From positions 248,001 through 312,000 of the forward strand of contig VXBP01004577.1 in the NCBI GenBank assembly GCA_013400115.1: a stretch of 64,000 nucleotides of DNA, written 5' to 3'. Below the pieces are notes generated by a model that was given only the letters and a program-made list of their open reading frames with translations, was not told where the DNA came from and made no database searches. Made by a program: the position numbers and the translations under genes. The stretch's first letter is position 1. Each line of letters begins with the position of its first letter. The stretch comes from Rhinopomastus cyanomelas (lineage: Eukaryota > Chordata > Aves > Bucerotiformes > Rhinopomastidae). Positions 41,401-50,949 of the stretch are shown one piece after another.

Positions 41401-44236
41401 GGACTGTACTCCTTTACAAAACATGGAAAGTGTAAGGTTGTCAGAAGAAAAATTGAACAAGTTGGTTTATAATCACCTGGAAAGAAAATATATATTCTGG
41501 CATTGTTTCTGTTGACAAGGATCTGAAAAGATTGTCTGAAATAATGAAATTTTACATGGCTGAACATCTTCCCAAAGAAAGAGAGACTTTTTAAGTATTT
41601 CTGTTTTAATGGAGTGCAACGAATCTCGGTGTACAGCATTGGTCACTGACTGTGTAATGTCCTCAGTTAAGAATCTGTGCTTAAACAAGACTTAGAGTTA
41701 CACCCAGTGTGCTTTTAAGGGTATGTGAAGAACCGTATGCTGCATGCCACGTTATCAGATACTGCCAGTTTTTCTTTCCTCAAGGCTACCAAATGCATTC
41801 CATACCCCCATTACTTCAGTTTCACAATGTCAAAGCTGCTGGTTTGCTGTGTTTTACACATTGACATGTAAACATGGGCTGGAGGATCTGGTTCACTAAT
41901 AACCACAAAAAGAACAGCCAATGCTCTGTCAGACCAAAGGGTTGCTAACACAGCATTCTGTTTCTCACGGTAGCCCACAAGGGATGCCTAAGGAAAGGTG
42001 GAAGAACAGGACAAACTTGTAGCCGCAATTCCCTCCCCAGATGCTCTTCCACCTTCAAGAAATTTGTGGCTCAGAAACTTTTATACTCAATAAATTTTAT
42101 ATTAAATAATCCTTAATAGATTTTCTACTATTAATTTGTCTATTTAATTTATAACACACAAACTTTTAAGAGCCACTGCAGTCCTGCTCCAAGGACTTCG
42201 ACATTTTAACCTTCATTTACTTGAAAATAATTTTGGTTTGTACTGAACGTGCCACCTGCTAATTCCACCAGAATCTCCCAGGTCTTCCCTTAGAAGAAAA
42301 AACTGTGTTCCTGTGTGACTTGGTGTAGGTGATCCCGCTGTGTCAGGGGGATTGGACTGGATGGTCTTTCGCAGTCCCTTCCAATCCCTGATGATTCTAT
42401 GATTCTACTCAGGATTCTGCACACCTCTCTCATGCATCTATTTTTCCCTGTTGTAGTTTTGATTGAACTACAGAGCAGTTCCTTACTTTTGATTATCGGT
42501 GTCTTTCTCTACACTTTTTCTTATTTTACTGTAAGTTTTTCATCATGGAAAAGATGGACCAGGTCTGCACACTGTGTTCAAGATCAAGGCACATTGTTTA
42601 GTTTTCTCTTCCTTTTCTAAGAGCTTATGTAGACATTTTACTAAAGTAGTGTTTGTATTCTTTAGTTACCTTGTACACTGGTTGTTCGTATCCTTAGGTA
42701 CATCACAGTTGCTGTCACGGCTTGTATAACCTTCTCTCTTAAATATCTCTGAATTTTAATTTGTATTAGTAGAAGAAAATAATTGTATAACTCCTTTTTC
42801 TTAGCTATCAGACTTCATATAATAAGTAGAAGACACTGTAAGAGCCTAAACGGGGCTCTCACTGCTGTTTTAGATGTTCTAAAGTATGTGAGGCATCCAT
42901 GTGGCAAATATGATACAGCAGTTAAGGGAGACCAGCACCCTTTCTGGAGTGACAAGTTTGAGGCCATAAAGAATATCTTGTGATATCTAAAATGACACTA
43001 GATACTTTTATTTAGGAATTGAACTTCTGCCTAGATAGTGGTATAAAAAACAGTCTAACTCTTTATGTCAATCAGGACACCTCTGAGTTCTGAATTTGTT
43101 CAGTTTCTTGGTGAAGACAACACAGCAATAGCTGCTGTTCTGAATAATCATGTCACACCAGTCCCTTTTTTTAACATTTGCAAATAAATACAGATTAGAT
43201 ATTTTAAAATGTTTCTTTTGATTCTCATCTAGGATGCTGGAGAATTGGTTTATTCCTTTATCGATGGCTTGCAACTGATTGTCAATTTGCTAAAATCAAA
43301 AAACCAAGAAGTTTTAGCAAGTGTGTGTGCAGCCATTACAAATATAGCTAAAGATGAAGAAACTCTAGCAGTTATAACAGATCTTGGAGTCGTCCCTCAG
43401 TTGTCCAAACTAACAAAAACAGTAAGTAACATCTGAACATATCATGTATCGGAATTTCTTATGTCAGGCTGCATTATACCCAACTAAAAGGTTATGACAA
43501 GAGTGATAAATTTTGCAGCAGCTACAAAAAAGAGCTTTAGGATCCTTCTTCTGTGGGAAGGATCACGTCTTCTATTAGAAAGATTGGACACTCTGTGTCT
43601 GATACTAAAATTTCTTTGGAAAATGAGCTTCATTTTAATAGTTACCATTGCTAAGTATTGCTGTTGGGAGATGCAGCTGCTGTATGGAAAAATTACAAAG
43701 GGCCAAAAGAGCCCATGTGAACCATGCAGCGGATCTCCGTGATGGGGCCGTGTGATACATTCTAATGCTAACCTTATCTAATTTTCAGTCAGTCTAAAAG
43801 CACCCTTGAAATAACATAATTCACATCACTCTCTATGGAGAGAATAATAAGGGGATGCCAGCTCCATCTGTTACAGCTTGCTCAAATTTTCAATTGTACT
43901 GCAGTTAAACTGAGGTGCTCTAAAGATGTTTGACAATACAGTTCTGCTTTCCTATGAAAGTTTTGTTGTATGATGTTGTCTTTAATTAATTAATTATGTT
44001 TTTACCTTTTTCAGAGCAATAACAAATTAAGACTTCACTTAGCAGAGGCCATTTGCCAGTGTTGCATGTGGGGGAGCAATAGAGTTACCTTTGGAGAGAG
44101 CAAGGCTGTAGTTCCTTTAGTTCATTACTTGAAGTCAAAGGATCCATCAGTTTGCAGAGCTGCAGCACAGGCTTTATATCAGCTTTCACAGGATCCCAAC
44201 AACTGTATTGCCATGCATGAAAATGGAGTGGTGAAG
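20311..44236 (+). CDS. ODAD2: ODAD2 (ARMC4), nine internal exons, partial gene
   Basis: Joined exons: 20311-20457, 20729-20938, 21064-21300, 22175-22285, 22604-22758, 25816-26061, 32711-32825, 43233-43421, 44015-44236. They give 544 codons without a stop, all in one frame. The product closely matches my memory of vertebrate ARMC4/ODAD2, for example ALCSMRDF, GALALWSCSKS, GTLQECAS, NVVGALGECCQE, WALCPCIEN and ASVCAAITNIAKD. These are tandem armadillo repeats, paired helices rich in Leu/Ala with Gly-Gly turns. Known family role: a docking-complex subunit that anchors outer dynein arms to doublet microtubules in motile cilia, acting with ODAD1, ODAD3 and ODAD4; loss in humans causes primary ciliary dyskinesia. 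Human ODAD2 is about 1044 residues, so this is roughly the C-terminal half minus the last exon. The N-terminal half, start codon, promoter and stop codon are not in view. Gene identity is very likely; exact exon edges are inferred from splice consensus and frame. Confidence 0.95.
20458..20728 (+). other. ODAD2: ODAD2 intron A-B
   Basis: This 271-bp AT-rich intron runs from GTAAGG to TTATTCAG. No other feature is visible. Confidence 0.9.
20729..20938 (+). CDS. ODAD2: ODAD2 coding exon B, ARM repeats
   Basis: The exon has 70 codons in phase 0-0. The acceptor is TTATTCAG and the donor is TTG|GTAAGA. It encodes GSLKILKEMSQ, then DLGGLQIMLTILDSP, KCLAAETIASIAGFKRARR and HGGIKKL, which is nearly two armadillo repeats with the usual Gly-Gly turns (LGGL, HGGI). 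Read-through into the following 125-bp intron meets a stop after about 32 codons, so splicing at this donor is needed to continue the protein. The first codon is ATG, but it is an internal methionine: homology continues into exon A. Confidence 0.95.
20939..21063 (+). other. ODAD2: ODAD2 intron B-C, very short (125 bp)
   Basis: This 125-bp intron runs from GTAAGA to a T-rich tract ending in TAG. It is the smallest intron of the gene in this window. Retention would end the protein at an in-frame stop about 32 codons in. Confidence 0.9.
21064..21300 (+). CDS. ODAD2: ODAD2 coding exon C, ARM repeats
   Basis: The exon has 79 codons in phase 0-0. The acceptor is a run of T ending in TAG and the donor is GAG|GTAAGT, a near-perfect consensus. 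The product begins VGFLDC, passes through a variable polar linker (TSVGSTNLKPYQAKDTE) and then the highly conserved ARCGALALWSCSKSTKNKEA, followed by AGGIPLLARWLK and LIPVVGTLQECASE. The linker between repeats is the least conserved part compared with the mammalian protein as I remember it. The armadillo cores are almost unchanged. Confidence 0.96.
21301..22174 (+). other. ODAD2: ODAD2 intron C-D
   Basis: This 874-bp intron runs from GTAAGT to CTTTTTAG. No repeat family was recognised. Antisense open frames inside it show no coding pattern. Confidence 0.9.
22175..22285 (+). CDS. ODAD2: ODAD2 coding exon D, ARM repeat
   Basis: The exon has 37 codons in phase 0-0. The acceptor is CTTTTTAG and the donor is AAG|GTAATT. 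The product is PSYRLAIRTEGMIENLVKNL, then SSENEELQMHCASAIFK, continuing the repeat begun at the end of exon C. The intron before it is 874 bp and the one after is 318 bp. The exon is too short to stand out as an open frame, and was placed by homology and by the frame shared with exons C and E. Confidence 0.93.
22286..22603 (+). other. ODAD2: ODAD2 intron D-E
   Basis: This 318-bp intron runs from GTAATT to a long T tract ending GTAG. Nothing else is visible in it. Confidence 0.9.
22604..22758 (+). CDS. ODAD2: ODAD2 coding exon E, ARM repeat
   Basis: The exon is 155 nt: 51 whole codons plus two bases of a split lysine codon (AA|A completed in exon F). The acceptor is a long T run ending in GTAG. 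The product begins CAEDKETRDLVRQHGGLRPL and continues LAAVTGAIWKCALSRENVLK. The donor reads TTAAA|GTAAAA, with A rather than G at the last exon base and at +5, so it is a weaker site than its neighbours. The split codon and continuation into FGEYK in the next exon confirm this edge. Confidence 0.93.
22759..25815 (+). other. ODAD2: ODAD2 intron E-F
   Basis: This 3,057-bp intron contains a GC- and CpG-richer segment near 23.94-24.30 kb that may be a decayed transposable element (listed separately). The remainder is unique-looking AT-rich sequence without a recognised gene. Confidence 0.88.
23940..24300. other. CpG- and GC-richer segment, possible decayed LTR or other element
   Basis: About eleven CpG dinucleotides by eye stand out in an otherwise CpG-poor intron. 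On the minus strand AATAAATAAAAC is followed by a GC-rich stretch, an arrangement reminiscent of an LTR R/U5 region. I found no clear TG...CA ends, target duplication or retroviral coding sequence. The identity is uncertain. Confidence 0.25.
25816..26061 (+). CDS. ODAD2: ODAD2 coding exon F, ARM repeats
   Basis: The exon is 246 nt. It finishes the split lysine codon, gives 81 whole codons and ends with two bases of a split threonine codon (AC|G). The acceptor is GTCTTTTAG and the donor is GAC|GTAAGC. The product reads FGEYKVVEALVGLL, then DQPGEVLVNVVGALGECCQE, IIRKCDGIPLLVQLLTGTD and LLVNVAKAVGACATEPESVT. It spans about two armadillo repeats. The reading frame stays open for 200 bases upstream of the acceptor, but that part has no armadillo pattern and is intron. 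Confidence 0.95.
26062..32710 (+). other. ODAD2: ODAD2 intron F-G
   Basis: This 6,649-bp intron runs from GTAAGC to TCTGCAATAG. No CR1 copy or other repeat family was recognised in it, which is unusual for its size in this window. The open frames around 27.4-27.9 kb and 29.4-29.8 kb are short and match nothing I know. Confidence 0.88.
32711..32825 (+). CDS. ODAD2: ODAD2 coding exon G, ARM repeat
   Basis: The exon is 115 nt. It completes the split threonine codon, then gives 38 codons ending in phase 0. The acceptor is TCTGCAATAG and the donor is AAG|GTAAGA. The product IIDRLDGICLIWSLLKNPNP then DVQASAAWALCPCIENSK is a well conserved ODAD2 segment; the WALCPCIEN motif is especially typical. 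It is isolated between introns of 6.6 kb and 10.4 kb. Confidence 0.95.
35905..36143 (+). mobile_element. CR1 LINE 3' fragment
   Basis: The + strand encodes the CR1 ORF2 C-terminus (FREFRLEVRRKFFTERVIGH, then NGLPREVVESPTLELFKAGL) followed by a 3' tail of tandem GATACTGTGAT units. The tail sequence differs from the GATTCTGTGATT tails of neighbouring copies, so this is a different CR1 subfamily. It abuts an opposite-strand CR1 tail-to-tail at 36143/36144. Confidence 0.93.
36144..36765 (-). mobile_element. CR1 LINE, interrupted by a second CR1
   Basis: This minus-strand CR1 has its 3' tail at 36144. It runs through TTGGAAGGGACCTCG and the ORF2 3' part to about 36532 (CTTTCCTCATAAGGGAGG). It resumes after about 36598 with TCATCTTCATGGCTCC and CGCTGGACTCTCTCTGGCAG, and ends near CCATGTGTCTGAAGTGG. 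The two halves are contiguous in the CR1 consensus, so the piece between them is a later insertion. Confidence 0.9.
36533..36598 (+). mobile_element. Young CR1 LINE tail nested in an older CR1
   Basis: A 66-bp plus-strand CR1 3' end (GGATTGGACTAGATGATC, TTTTGAGGTCCCTTCCAATC, tail GTTCTGTGATTCTCTGATT) sits inside the minus-strand CR1 at 36144-36765. It is nearly identical to those at 17153 and 50950. Confidence 0.9.
37444..37468. repeat. Perfect 11-bp inverted repeat
   Basis: AATAATGAGAT and its reverse complement ATCTCATTATT are separated by three T. This is a small AT-rich foldback with no other context. Confidence 0.75.
37930..38110. repeat. Possible ancient interspersed repeat
   Basis: The segment has a higher GC content and phrases (GGAGCTCCCTGAGACCTGGC, CCAGCGTTTGGCAGTCC) that resemble an old reptile/bird LINE 5' region as I remember it. 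This is weak support only; it may be unique sequence. Confidence 0.25.
41915..42306 (-). mobile_element. Ancient amniote CR1-group LINE, first piece
   Basis: On the + strand the reverse-oriented hallmarks occur in order: CAATGCTCTGTCAGACCAAA, ACAGCATTCTGTTTCTCAC, GGATGCCTAAGGAAAGG, CTTAATAGATTTTCTACT, ATTAATTTGTCTATTTAAT, ACACAAACTTTTAAGAGCCA and GTTTGTACTGAACGTGCCA. These match a well-known old LINE of reptiles and birds. It is interrupted at 42307 by a young CR1 and continues after it. Confidence 0.75.
42307..42407 (+). mobile_element. Young CR1 LINE 3' end inside an ancient LINE
   Basis: About 100 bp of CR1 3' end: GACTTGGTGTAGGTGATCCC, TGTGTCAGGGGGATTGGACT and a tail CTGATGATTCTATGATTCTA. 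It lies between two pieces of an older element. Confidence 0.92.
42410..42640 (-). mobile_element. Ancient amniote CR1-group LINE, second piece
   Basis: The element of 41915-42306 appears to resume here. The clearest stretch is GACCAGGTCTGCACACTGTG, TTCAAGATCAAGGCACA, which matches the segment expected further toward the 5' end of the old LINE. Similarity between 42410 and 42540 is weak. Confidence 0.55.
43233..43421 (+). CDS. ODAD2: ODAD2 coding exon H, ARM repeats
   Basis: The exon has 63 codons in phase 0-0. The acceptor is ATTCTCATCTAG and the donor is ACA|GTAAGT. The product begins DAGELVYSFIDGLQLIVNLL and continues EVLASVCAAITNIAKDEETL, then AVITDLGVVPQLSKL. It holds one full armadillo repeat and parts of two others. 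The mammalian protein has VRSFVGGLEL where this has VYSFIDGLQL, so the usual Gly-Gly turn is Asp-Gly here. Confidence 0.95.
43422..44014 (+). other. ODAD2: ODAD2 intron H-I
   Basis: This 593-bp intron runs from GTAAGT to CCTTTTTCAG. No repeat was recognised. Confidence 0.9.
44015..44236 (+). CDS. ODAD2: ODAD2 coding exon I (last in window), ARM repeats
   Basis: The exon has 74 codons in phase 0-0. The acceptor is CCTTTTTCAG and the donor is AAG|GTGAGG. The product begins SNNKLRLHLAEAICQCCMWG, then SNRVTFGESKAVVPLVHYLK, AAAQALYQLSQDPNNCIAMH and ENGVVK. In human ODAD2 one more coding exon follows, encoding a final armadillo helix set and the C-terminus. I found no matching segment in the remaining 19.8 kb. 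Without splicing, the frame would add only VRWEFFLI before a stop. Confidence 0.95.
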
Positions 44237-44573
44237 GTGAGGTGGGAGTTTTTTCTTATTTGAAGTTCAAAGTATTGAAGGGGTTTGGCATGGTCAAGAG
44301 AAGAGATTTTTCATTTGAAATAGTTTCTGAATGCTGCTGTGTAGCTCAAATGTTCTGGACTTTTTTCTGAACTTTATCCTAAAAATGTTTGATGAAGTAC
44401 TGAATTCAGGAACAGTATTGAGTGTTGAACGTATGCACAGCTTGCTGGTTGTTGAGAATATAAAGTGAGTATTCATCTTGGTGTACTTGACTTGTCTCTG
44501 ACCTAGGGATGCTGTATCAGTGTTTTGTCATGCTCAAGGGAATTTTGCACTAAATTGGGTTGTCTTAATTACT

Positions 44574-44605
44574 AGTCACCTAGGATGGCAGAAAGTCACC
44601 TAGGA
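44574..44605. repeat. 12-bp direct repeat
   Basis: AGTCACCTAGGA occurs at 44574-44585 and again at 44594-44605, with eight bases between. It is a small local duplication. Confidence 0.7.
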
Positions 44606-45964
44606 ACTGAGTGTAACTGGATTTGGGGACAAGTAGTAATGCAAACTCTTGGTTTACTTGAAGCTGTTTCAATGTATTCTGCCTTTATTTAGAAAACTTC
44701 TTATGTTAGGGATTAAGTGTGATCACACTCTGCAGACAACTTACTCTAGAAAGAATTTTTCTCACAAAAAGAACTTTCTAGTCAAATTCTACCTCACTAG
44801 TTAAAGCCAGTAGAGTTCCTTTGGTACAGGAGAGGTAGGGATTGTGGTCTTGGAGACAAAGGTTGTAGAAGCTCTCAATTTTTGTACATTTCCTGAAGTA
44901 CTCACTGCAGACTTTTAATTTTACATCATGTTCAGGTAAAGGTATTGAAAGTAAGCATTGACTTATGATGGAGTGTCACTGTTTGTGTTGAATTTAGCCT
45001 GTGCTAAAGGTAGGGTACTTTGTTATGAACAGTTTCAGTTCTGGCGCAGTCTAACAGCCCCGCATTATCATACATGTATCTGTAGTCAGCTATAGCTGTT
45101 AAAAAAAGATCCACTGGTCACAAATGTTTCAAGACTCAGTTTAAAGGTCTGTACTTGAATTGACTCAGACCTAAGCTGTCCTGCAGCACTAAAAGTAACA
45201 TAATCCAACTGTGATAGGAAGATACTGGCTGCACAGCACAGGGGAATTAGACTGAAGTACAGCTCACTTTGAAACTTGTATGTGATGACTTTTTAATCCG
45301 TTTAACTTTCCATTCAACTGATACAACCCATTGTCTGCTCTCTGGTTTTAATTATTTTATTATGCCAGTTTTTGGTTTTTTGGTTTCTATCACACTGAAT
45401 GCACTGTATAAGCCACTTCTGGTGATACCCTCTGTGATAATCCCATCTAGGTTAATCTTTATTTTCAGTCCTAGTTAAAATATTTAGACTAATTTATTTA
45501 CGTTTGCAGACAAGTAGGGACGTGCAGAATAATATTACAGGTGGGGTTTTATATTATCCACAATATTCTGGAATTACTATAATGTGTTAAGGGAGAGAAA
45601 AGAGAACTGACAAAAGGAAGAGCAAAACTACCAAATAAAGGAATGTGGGTTATGTCTGTAGGTTACACGCCTGTTGTGTACAGGAAACTTGTATTTTTGT
45701 CATGCCCTGGATGAGCATCTGAATGTGGGGTTGTATGCGGGTGCATCGCGGAACTGAAGTGGAAGAGCCTTTCATCTCATGACTGATGGATAGACTGAAC
45801 ATGTGAGAGGGTACATGACCAATTGTTATCACGTGTTCCGGCACACATATCTATTTGTATCATAGAAGCAGATGTGCAACAAAAGGCAGCTGCATTTGGT
45901 GCATGTTGAGACTAACAGGCAGGGTAGCAGTTCTGCTGGATAGGACTTGGAGATTAGCTTCATT

Positions 45965-46340
45965 GAGCTGAACATCAGCCAGTAGGATGGCTTGGGAGTG
46001 ATGAAGGCTGACAGGATCTTGGGCTATCTTAGCAGCAGCACAGTCAGTAGGTTTGGGCTGGTGACTTAGCACTTACTAAACCACATCAGGAGTAGCATGT
46101 TCACTTTGGGTTTCAAGTCAAGTGGAGGGCCATGATGGTTGGGGACTGAAGCACATGACTTGTGAGGGAACTGAGCTTGTCTAGCTTTGAGAAAGAAGAC
46201 CTTTGGGCAGCAATGCCTGATAGCAGCCTACCAATATCTGACATAAATTTATTGAGCAAAGAAAGACAGCTTCATTACCAAAGTGCATTGATAGGAGGAC
46301 AAGAGACAATGATCAGAAATTCAGAGCATCTCATTTCTGT
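45965..46340 (+). mobile_element. Old CR1 LINE internal fragment
   Basis: Diverged CR1 ORF2 3' sequence in + orientation: AGGATCTTGGGCTATCTTAG, CAGCACAGTCAGTAGG, then AAACCACATCAGGAGTAGCA and GAGGGAACTGAGCTTGTCTAG. The frames are broken. It is older than most CR1 copies in the window. Confidence 0.6.
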
Positions 46341-48069
46341 CAGATGGAAAATAACAAAATAATAGGAAACATGGAAAATAGTGATTGATCTTTGCAAACT
46401 GCTTCTTCACTGTCTTTTGATTTTTAAGCAGAATTCTCCAGCTTCTCCATGGACTTCATTAAGCCATACCTATGGCATTCTGAATTAGAGAAAACAGCTG
46501 TAGATGTGATAATGAGCTTTCCCATTTCAGTACCCAGAAACAGCTTCACTATACTTAGATGGGTATCTCATGAAATGCTGTCAGAGGAACAGATGTAATC
46601 ACACTGCTGTTTAGAGAACGTAGGGAGATGTGTAAGATAAAGTGTCTGAATCCCATCCTGCATCATTCAGAAATAAAATACTCATTCAGTGCACAGGAAG
46701 TTCATTTTAATTTGAGGTTAGAGCTTCAAATGTTTGTGCCTTAAGAGATGTGACCTCTTAGTCTGCACTTAGTGCTCCACCTTAGTGGGACTAAAAGGTT
46801 GTGCACACTTTGCAGTATTTCAGAATGCCATGAGGTTTGACTAATCCTCCTCTGTAGTTTGCAGTATCTCAGGGTTTTTTTGGAGAAAGCAGTCTGACTG
46901 CAAGCAAAACTGATTCTGTAATGAGTCTTTAAAACGCATCCAACAAGAATTAAGGGTTTAAAGAGCGTCACAGCTGTGACCTCACATTGCCTGTATCCTG
47001 CCTGTATTCTGCATGAAAGGCTTATATCCTGCTGTAGCTGGAACAGAATCCCAGGCCTCCTGTAATCTAGAGGCCATCAGCAGTTTGGAGTCATCAGGGC
47101 AGATGACTGGAGTTGGCTACAAGTGTATCCCAGACCATAAAGGTCACTCTTGTTATTAGAGGGGAAAGGTTGCTGAGAACCAGCGTGCCTCCTGCTTAGG
47201 ATTCTCCTGCTCATCCTTCTTCTCCTCCTTCTCCCTGGAGGGGCTTGCTAGTACTAGTGCTTGCTTTTTCTAGTACTATGACTGCAACATAGGCTTAGCT
47301 AGTTTTTTTTAAAGCGTGTAGTTTGGTTTTGCCCCTATTTTTCACAGAATGGAATTATCCCTCCCATAAGAGGACTATGTTCATGTCGTCTAAAGATTCT
47401 AACATTAAATGAAGCCTGTTTAATTAGCAATTCTCCTGTTGTTATATTTCCAACCACATTCTAATCCTTATATATTGTGTTATACCTAGAATGGTAAAAA
47501 GCAAAGGAAAATGAAGCAACAAATAGGCCTTTTGAAAGGATATGTCAGACCAATGAGACACAACAGTGAGGATATCCATATAAGTGAGTTGTGGTAGGCT
47601 GTATGAATAAATATGTTCTGTTTGACCTGTGATAGTTTCTCCAGATGTGTTAGTCCAAGTGCTTTTCTGTTGTATTGGCAAAGCTGAGCAGACCATGAAG
47701 TGAATCAATGTGTACCATGACAACTGGCCAATCCACCAGTGCTTCTGAGCTTGGCTTCTATGCTAGCAATATTGGACTTACCACTGAGACTCAATTACTG
47801 GAGTTTGAGAAAGGCTAAAGAGGCATCCCCAGGAGATAAGGAGTGTCGGTGGAGGAGATGCAGTGGCTCAAATGTCAAAATCAGTATGCTGCTGGGTCTT
47901 GTCTGGTCTGTTCCCAGCACAGGTGAGACAATATTTGCACTGTGTCTGTGCTAGTTGATATCTTTGCATTGTGGTTCTGTGTGATGACAGAATGTCCGAG
48001 TGCTTTCATTCTCCTAGCCTCTCCAGTGCATAGCTGAATGAAAGCATGTTTTTTATTTATGTAGGGGAT

Positions 48070-48105
48070 TTTTCCAGAAGCAATCATATTTTTGCTTCTG
48101 GAAAA
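48070..48105. repeat. Perfect 14-bp inverted repeat (hairpin)
   Basis: TTTTCCAGAAGCAA (48070-48083) pairs with its exact reverse complement at 48092-48105 across an 8-base loop. No known hairpin RNA is recognised. Confidence 0.8.
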
Positions 48106-50949
48106 TTTGTCTGGGTTCCTTTGATATTTTTTTCATGCTTCAACCAAGTATCTGCTGTTTCAGTAATCACAGCTGCTGCATTTGTGACTTGGTTGCGGTT
48201 CCTGCATTAATACCGGGTGTTGTTCAGCGTGTGTTTGTGCTCTGTGTGCTTCAGGGAAACATTTACTCTGTGTGAATGACACAGTCACCGAGTGCTTGAA
48301 CTGTTGGTCAGAGACCTTCTCAATGCATCAACCTTTTTGAGGATTCACTACACAATGTTTATATGTATGTTTCTGTCCAGGAATCCAGAAATGAAAACGT
48401 ATATGGAAAATAATTTCAGTCAGATTCTTGTATTTCACGTTTTGCCACTGCTGCAAACAGCATTTACTAATTACAAACCAACAAGTATAATGTTCTGTGA
48501 TTCTGTGGTAGACACCATTGTGAGAGAAAATTGGCATTCCACCTTTAAATCTGTTTGCAACTGCACACTGACTATGTTCATTTTTCTGAAGCAAGGCTGT
48601 GTGACAAAAAGGGTAGGAAATGACTGGTGTATATCAGCTGCCAAGTGAAATTCTGAGTGTACTGACTTTTGGAGGAAGTTTAGAAATGCAGTTTATGAAG
48701 TTTTTCTTTTATGTTCAGTTCCACGCTCTATATTCTGATGACTGGGAATGAAACAATGGTTATGACCTGTGACGGATGAATCAGTGCTTTCTTTCCACCA
48801 AACACCAGAAAATATTTCCTTTTCCTGAACTAAAAACTCATGGCTGTGCTGGAAAATAGATTTGTATTTTCAAAGACCCAGTAATGACATGTGGGGCACT
48901 AGAAAGCAGGAGAAGTTTTTAGATTTCAGGCTAAGGAACAGATATCAACCTGAATTCAAAATTGACAATAGCTGTCCACAAATGAAGGGAGATTTGCCCA
49001 GACAAGCAGCAATACCAGTCTACGTTCTTCACACTTTGTGTCTGTCATGATTAGAGGGGAAAGAAATAGAAAAAGATCACAGACATCTATGAATGGAAGC
49101 ACAGCACATAGATATCTGACTGGAAGTGTCCAGCCATCACCACATCCCAGAAAATCTACCTTAAAATGTAGCTCCTACAAAAGACCAAAGACGGCTGACT
49201 GCTACAGGAACCTTAAAACAATAAACCAAGCTTGTCCATGAAAAGATTTCCAGTGGTCACCTAAAGAGTTCTCTTTTTATAGAGATGTTCTTTTTAGATG
49301 AATTGTAGTAAGACTGCTCTGAAAAGCACAAGCAGATGAGAACTCCTTGTGTAGTGAAACAACAAAAAGCAACTAGTTTTGTACTGAAAAGATGAGTACA
49401 AGCATTTTTTAAAGGAAGAATTCAAATAATCTGAAGAGCCTGAAAGAATATTTAAATCATTGTCCTAGAGAACATGCCATCATATTGAATTAATACAATG
49501 CTTCTCTGTGTTATAGTCACCCTTTTTCTTGATTATGTTGGCAAGCTGTAGACTGGGATAAGCTGCTGAGGTGAGTGAGGATAGTGGTGTGTGCAGGCAC
49601 TTATGAAATTGCTGATACTTTCTGAAAGACTTCAGATATTTCTGAAGATTCAAAATGGTAACATATAACTGAACATTCTTGGTCATTCTTACTGTGCAAA
49701 TGAAGACTAAAGGTAGTTTGAATGACCTCATCACCTACAGGACGTCTTTATATGATGAGGCTAGTGAGACCTCTAAGGTTATTAAAGTAATGAAAAAAGT
49801 AAGAATAAGGGAAAAGAAGCACAGAAAATCAGAATGTGGAAGACAAAATTCAAACTTCAAACTAATCATAACTTTAAATGGTCAGATGAATTCTTACAAT
49901 AGTCAAGGAAGAAGCATAGATTCTTTATTGTGTTTCATCTCTCCTGATGTAGACATTTAGGCAAAGATAAGGCTCCCAAGTCTCTGCTAGCAGTGTTGTC
50001 TGGTCTCCTGTGGCTTTTATGGGAGTGCAGGTTCAAAGTTCAGGTCTGTTCATCTATACTGTAGGATATCTATGTGTAGTGAATCTCATCCCAAGGCAGT
50101 GGAGAGCTTGTTTAAATAGTCATACCGTCCAGTTCATTATTAGATAGGAATGACAGAATTCTCAACAATACTGCAACAAGAAAGAGCTATTAGAGTTATT
50201 TCTTCTCTTAGAAAAAGATAGGCGAGATCCAATTATTTGCTGTGGTGGTGATTGATTAAGCACTATCTGCTCAGCTGTAACTGAAGCACCCTTTGAACAT
50301 GATCTTATGAGGCCAGACATTTTAAATTAGTGGATCTAACTCACTTGAATCCAGGGATTTTGAACGACATCTTTGGAGTATTAAGGATGGATTTCTTTCA
50401 TCTAACTTCGGCCACTTTCAGGTGTGGAGATTAAAGTAGTCTGAACTAAGACACCTTCTGTAGTCAGTGGAAAGGGAGGCACCTGCTGACATGTGCTAGC
50501 TGAAAATAGTTGCCCAAGCTTTCTCCACTGAGTTTAGAAAGGACCCAGGTTATTAGCTCAGACTAAACAGCTAGTTCTCAGATGGCTGAATTTAAATTAA
50601 TATCCTCTCGCATGTTGATTTTCACCAAGCGTTGCTGTACAGGGGAAGTAGCAAGGCTGGAAGAAAATTAATGTGCCAGTATTTAAGAAGCCTAAATAAG
50701 ATGATAGTCCTGTAAAGTGAATACGATTCCCATGTTAAATGATCTTACATACATGCATACTAGAAAGAATTATTGTAATAATCCAATTTGACTAGCCTTG
50801 CTCATACAAACCAGAGACATTGCTTCAATTATTTGTTTGGAACAGAGTGTATCTTTGAGAAAAACACTGACTCTTTACTTTAAAAATTCCAGCAATGGAA
50901 AATCCTCCAGAGCCATCATAACTTGTTCCAGTGGTTGAATAACTTCCCC

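Larger units (their letters stand above)
32826..43232 (+). other. ODAD2: ODAD2 intron G-H
   Basis: At 10,407 bp this is the largest intron with both edges in view. It contains a cluster of CR1 copies in both orientations (35905-36765), an ancient LINE split by a younger CR1 (41915-42640), and otherwise AT-rich sequence. Confidence 0.88.

Noticed and set aside
46983..47240. GC-richer stretch with a repeated CTGTATCCTGC motif and a pyrimidine tract, considered as an LTR
   Set aside because: No paired ends, no target duplication and no polyadenylation signal in place. Left as unique sequence.
48292..48648. 118-codon open frame with a possible transposase-like look, and an ATTCTGTGATTCTGTGG-like CR1 tail motif inside it
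   Set aside because: No motif of any transposase or LINE was found around it, and the tail-like motif lacks a CR1 body.
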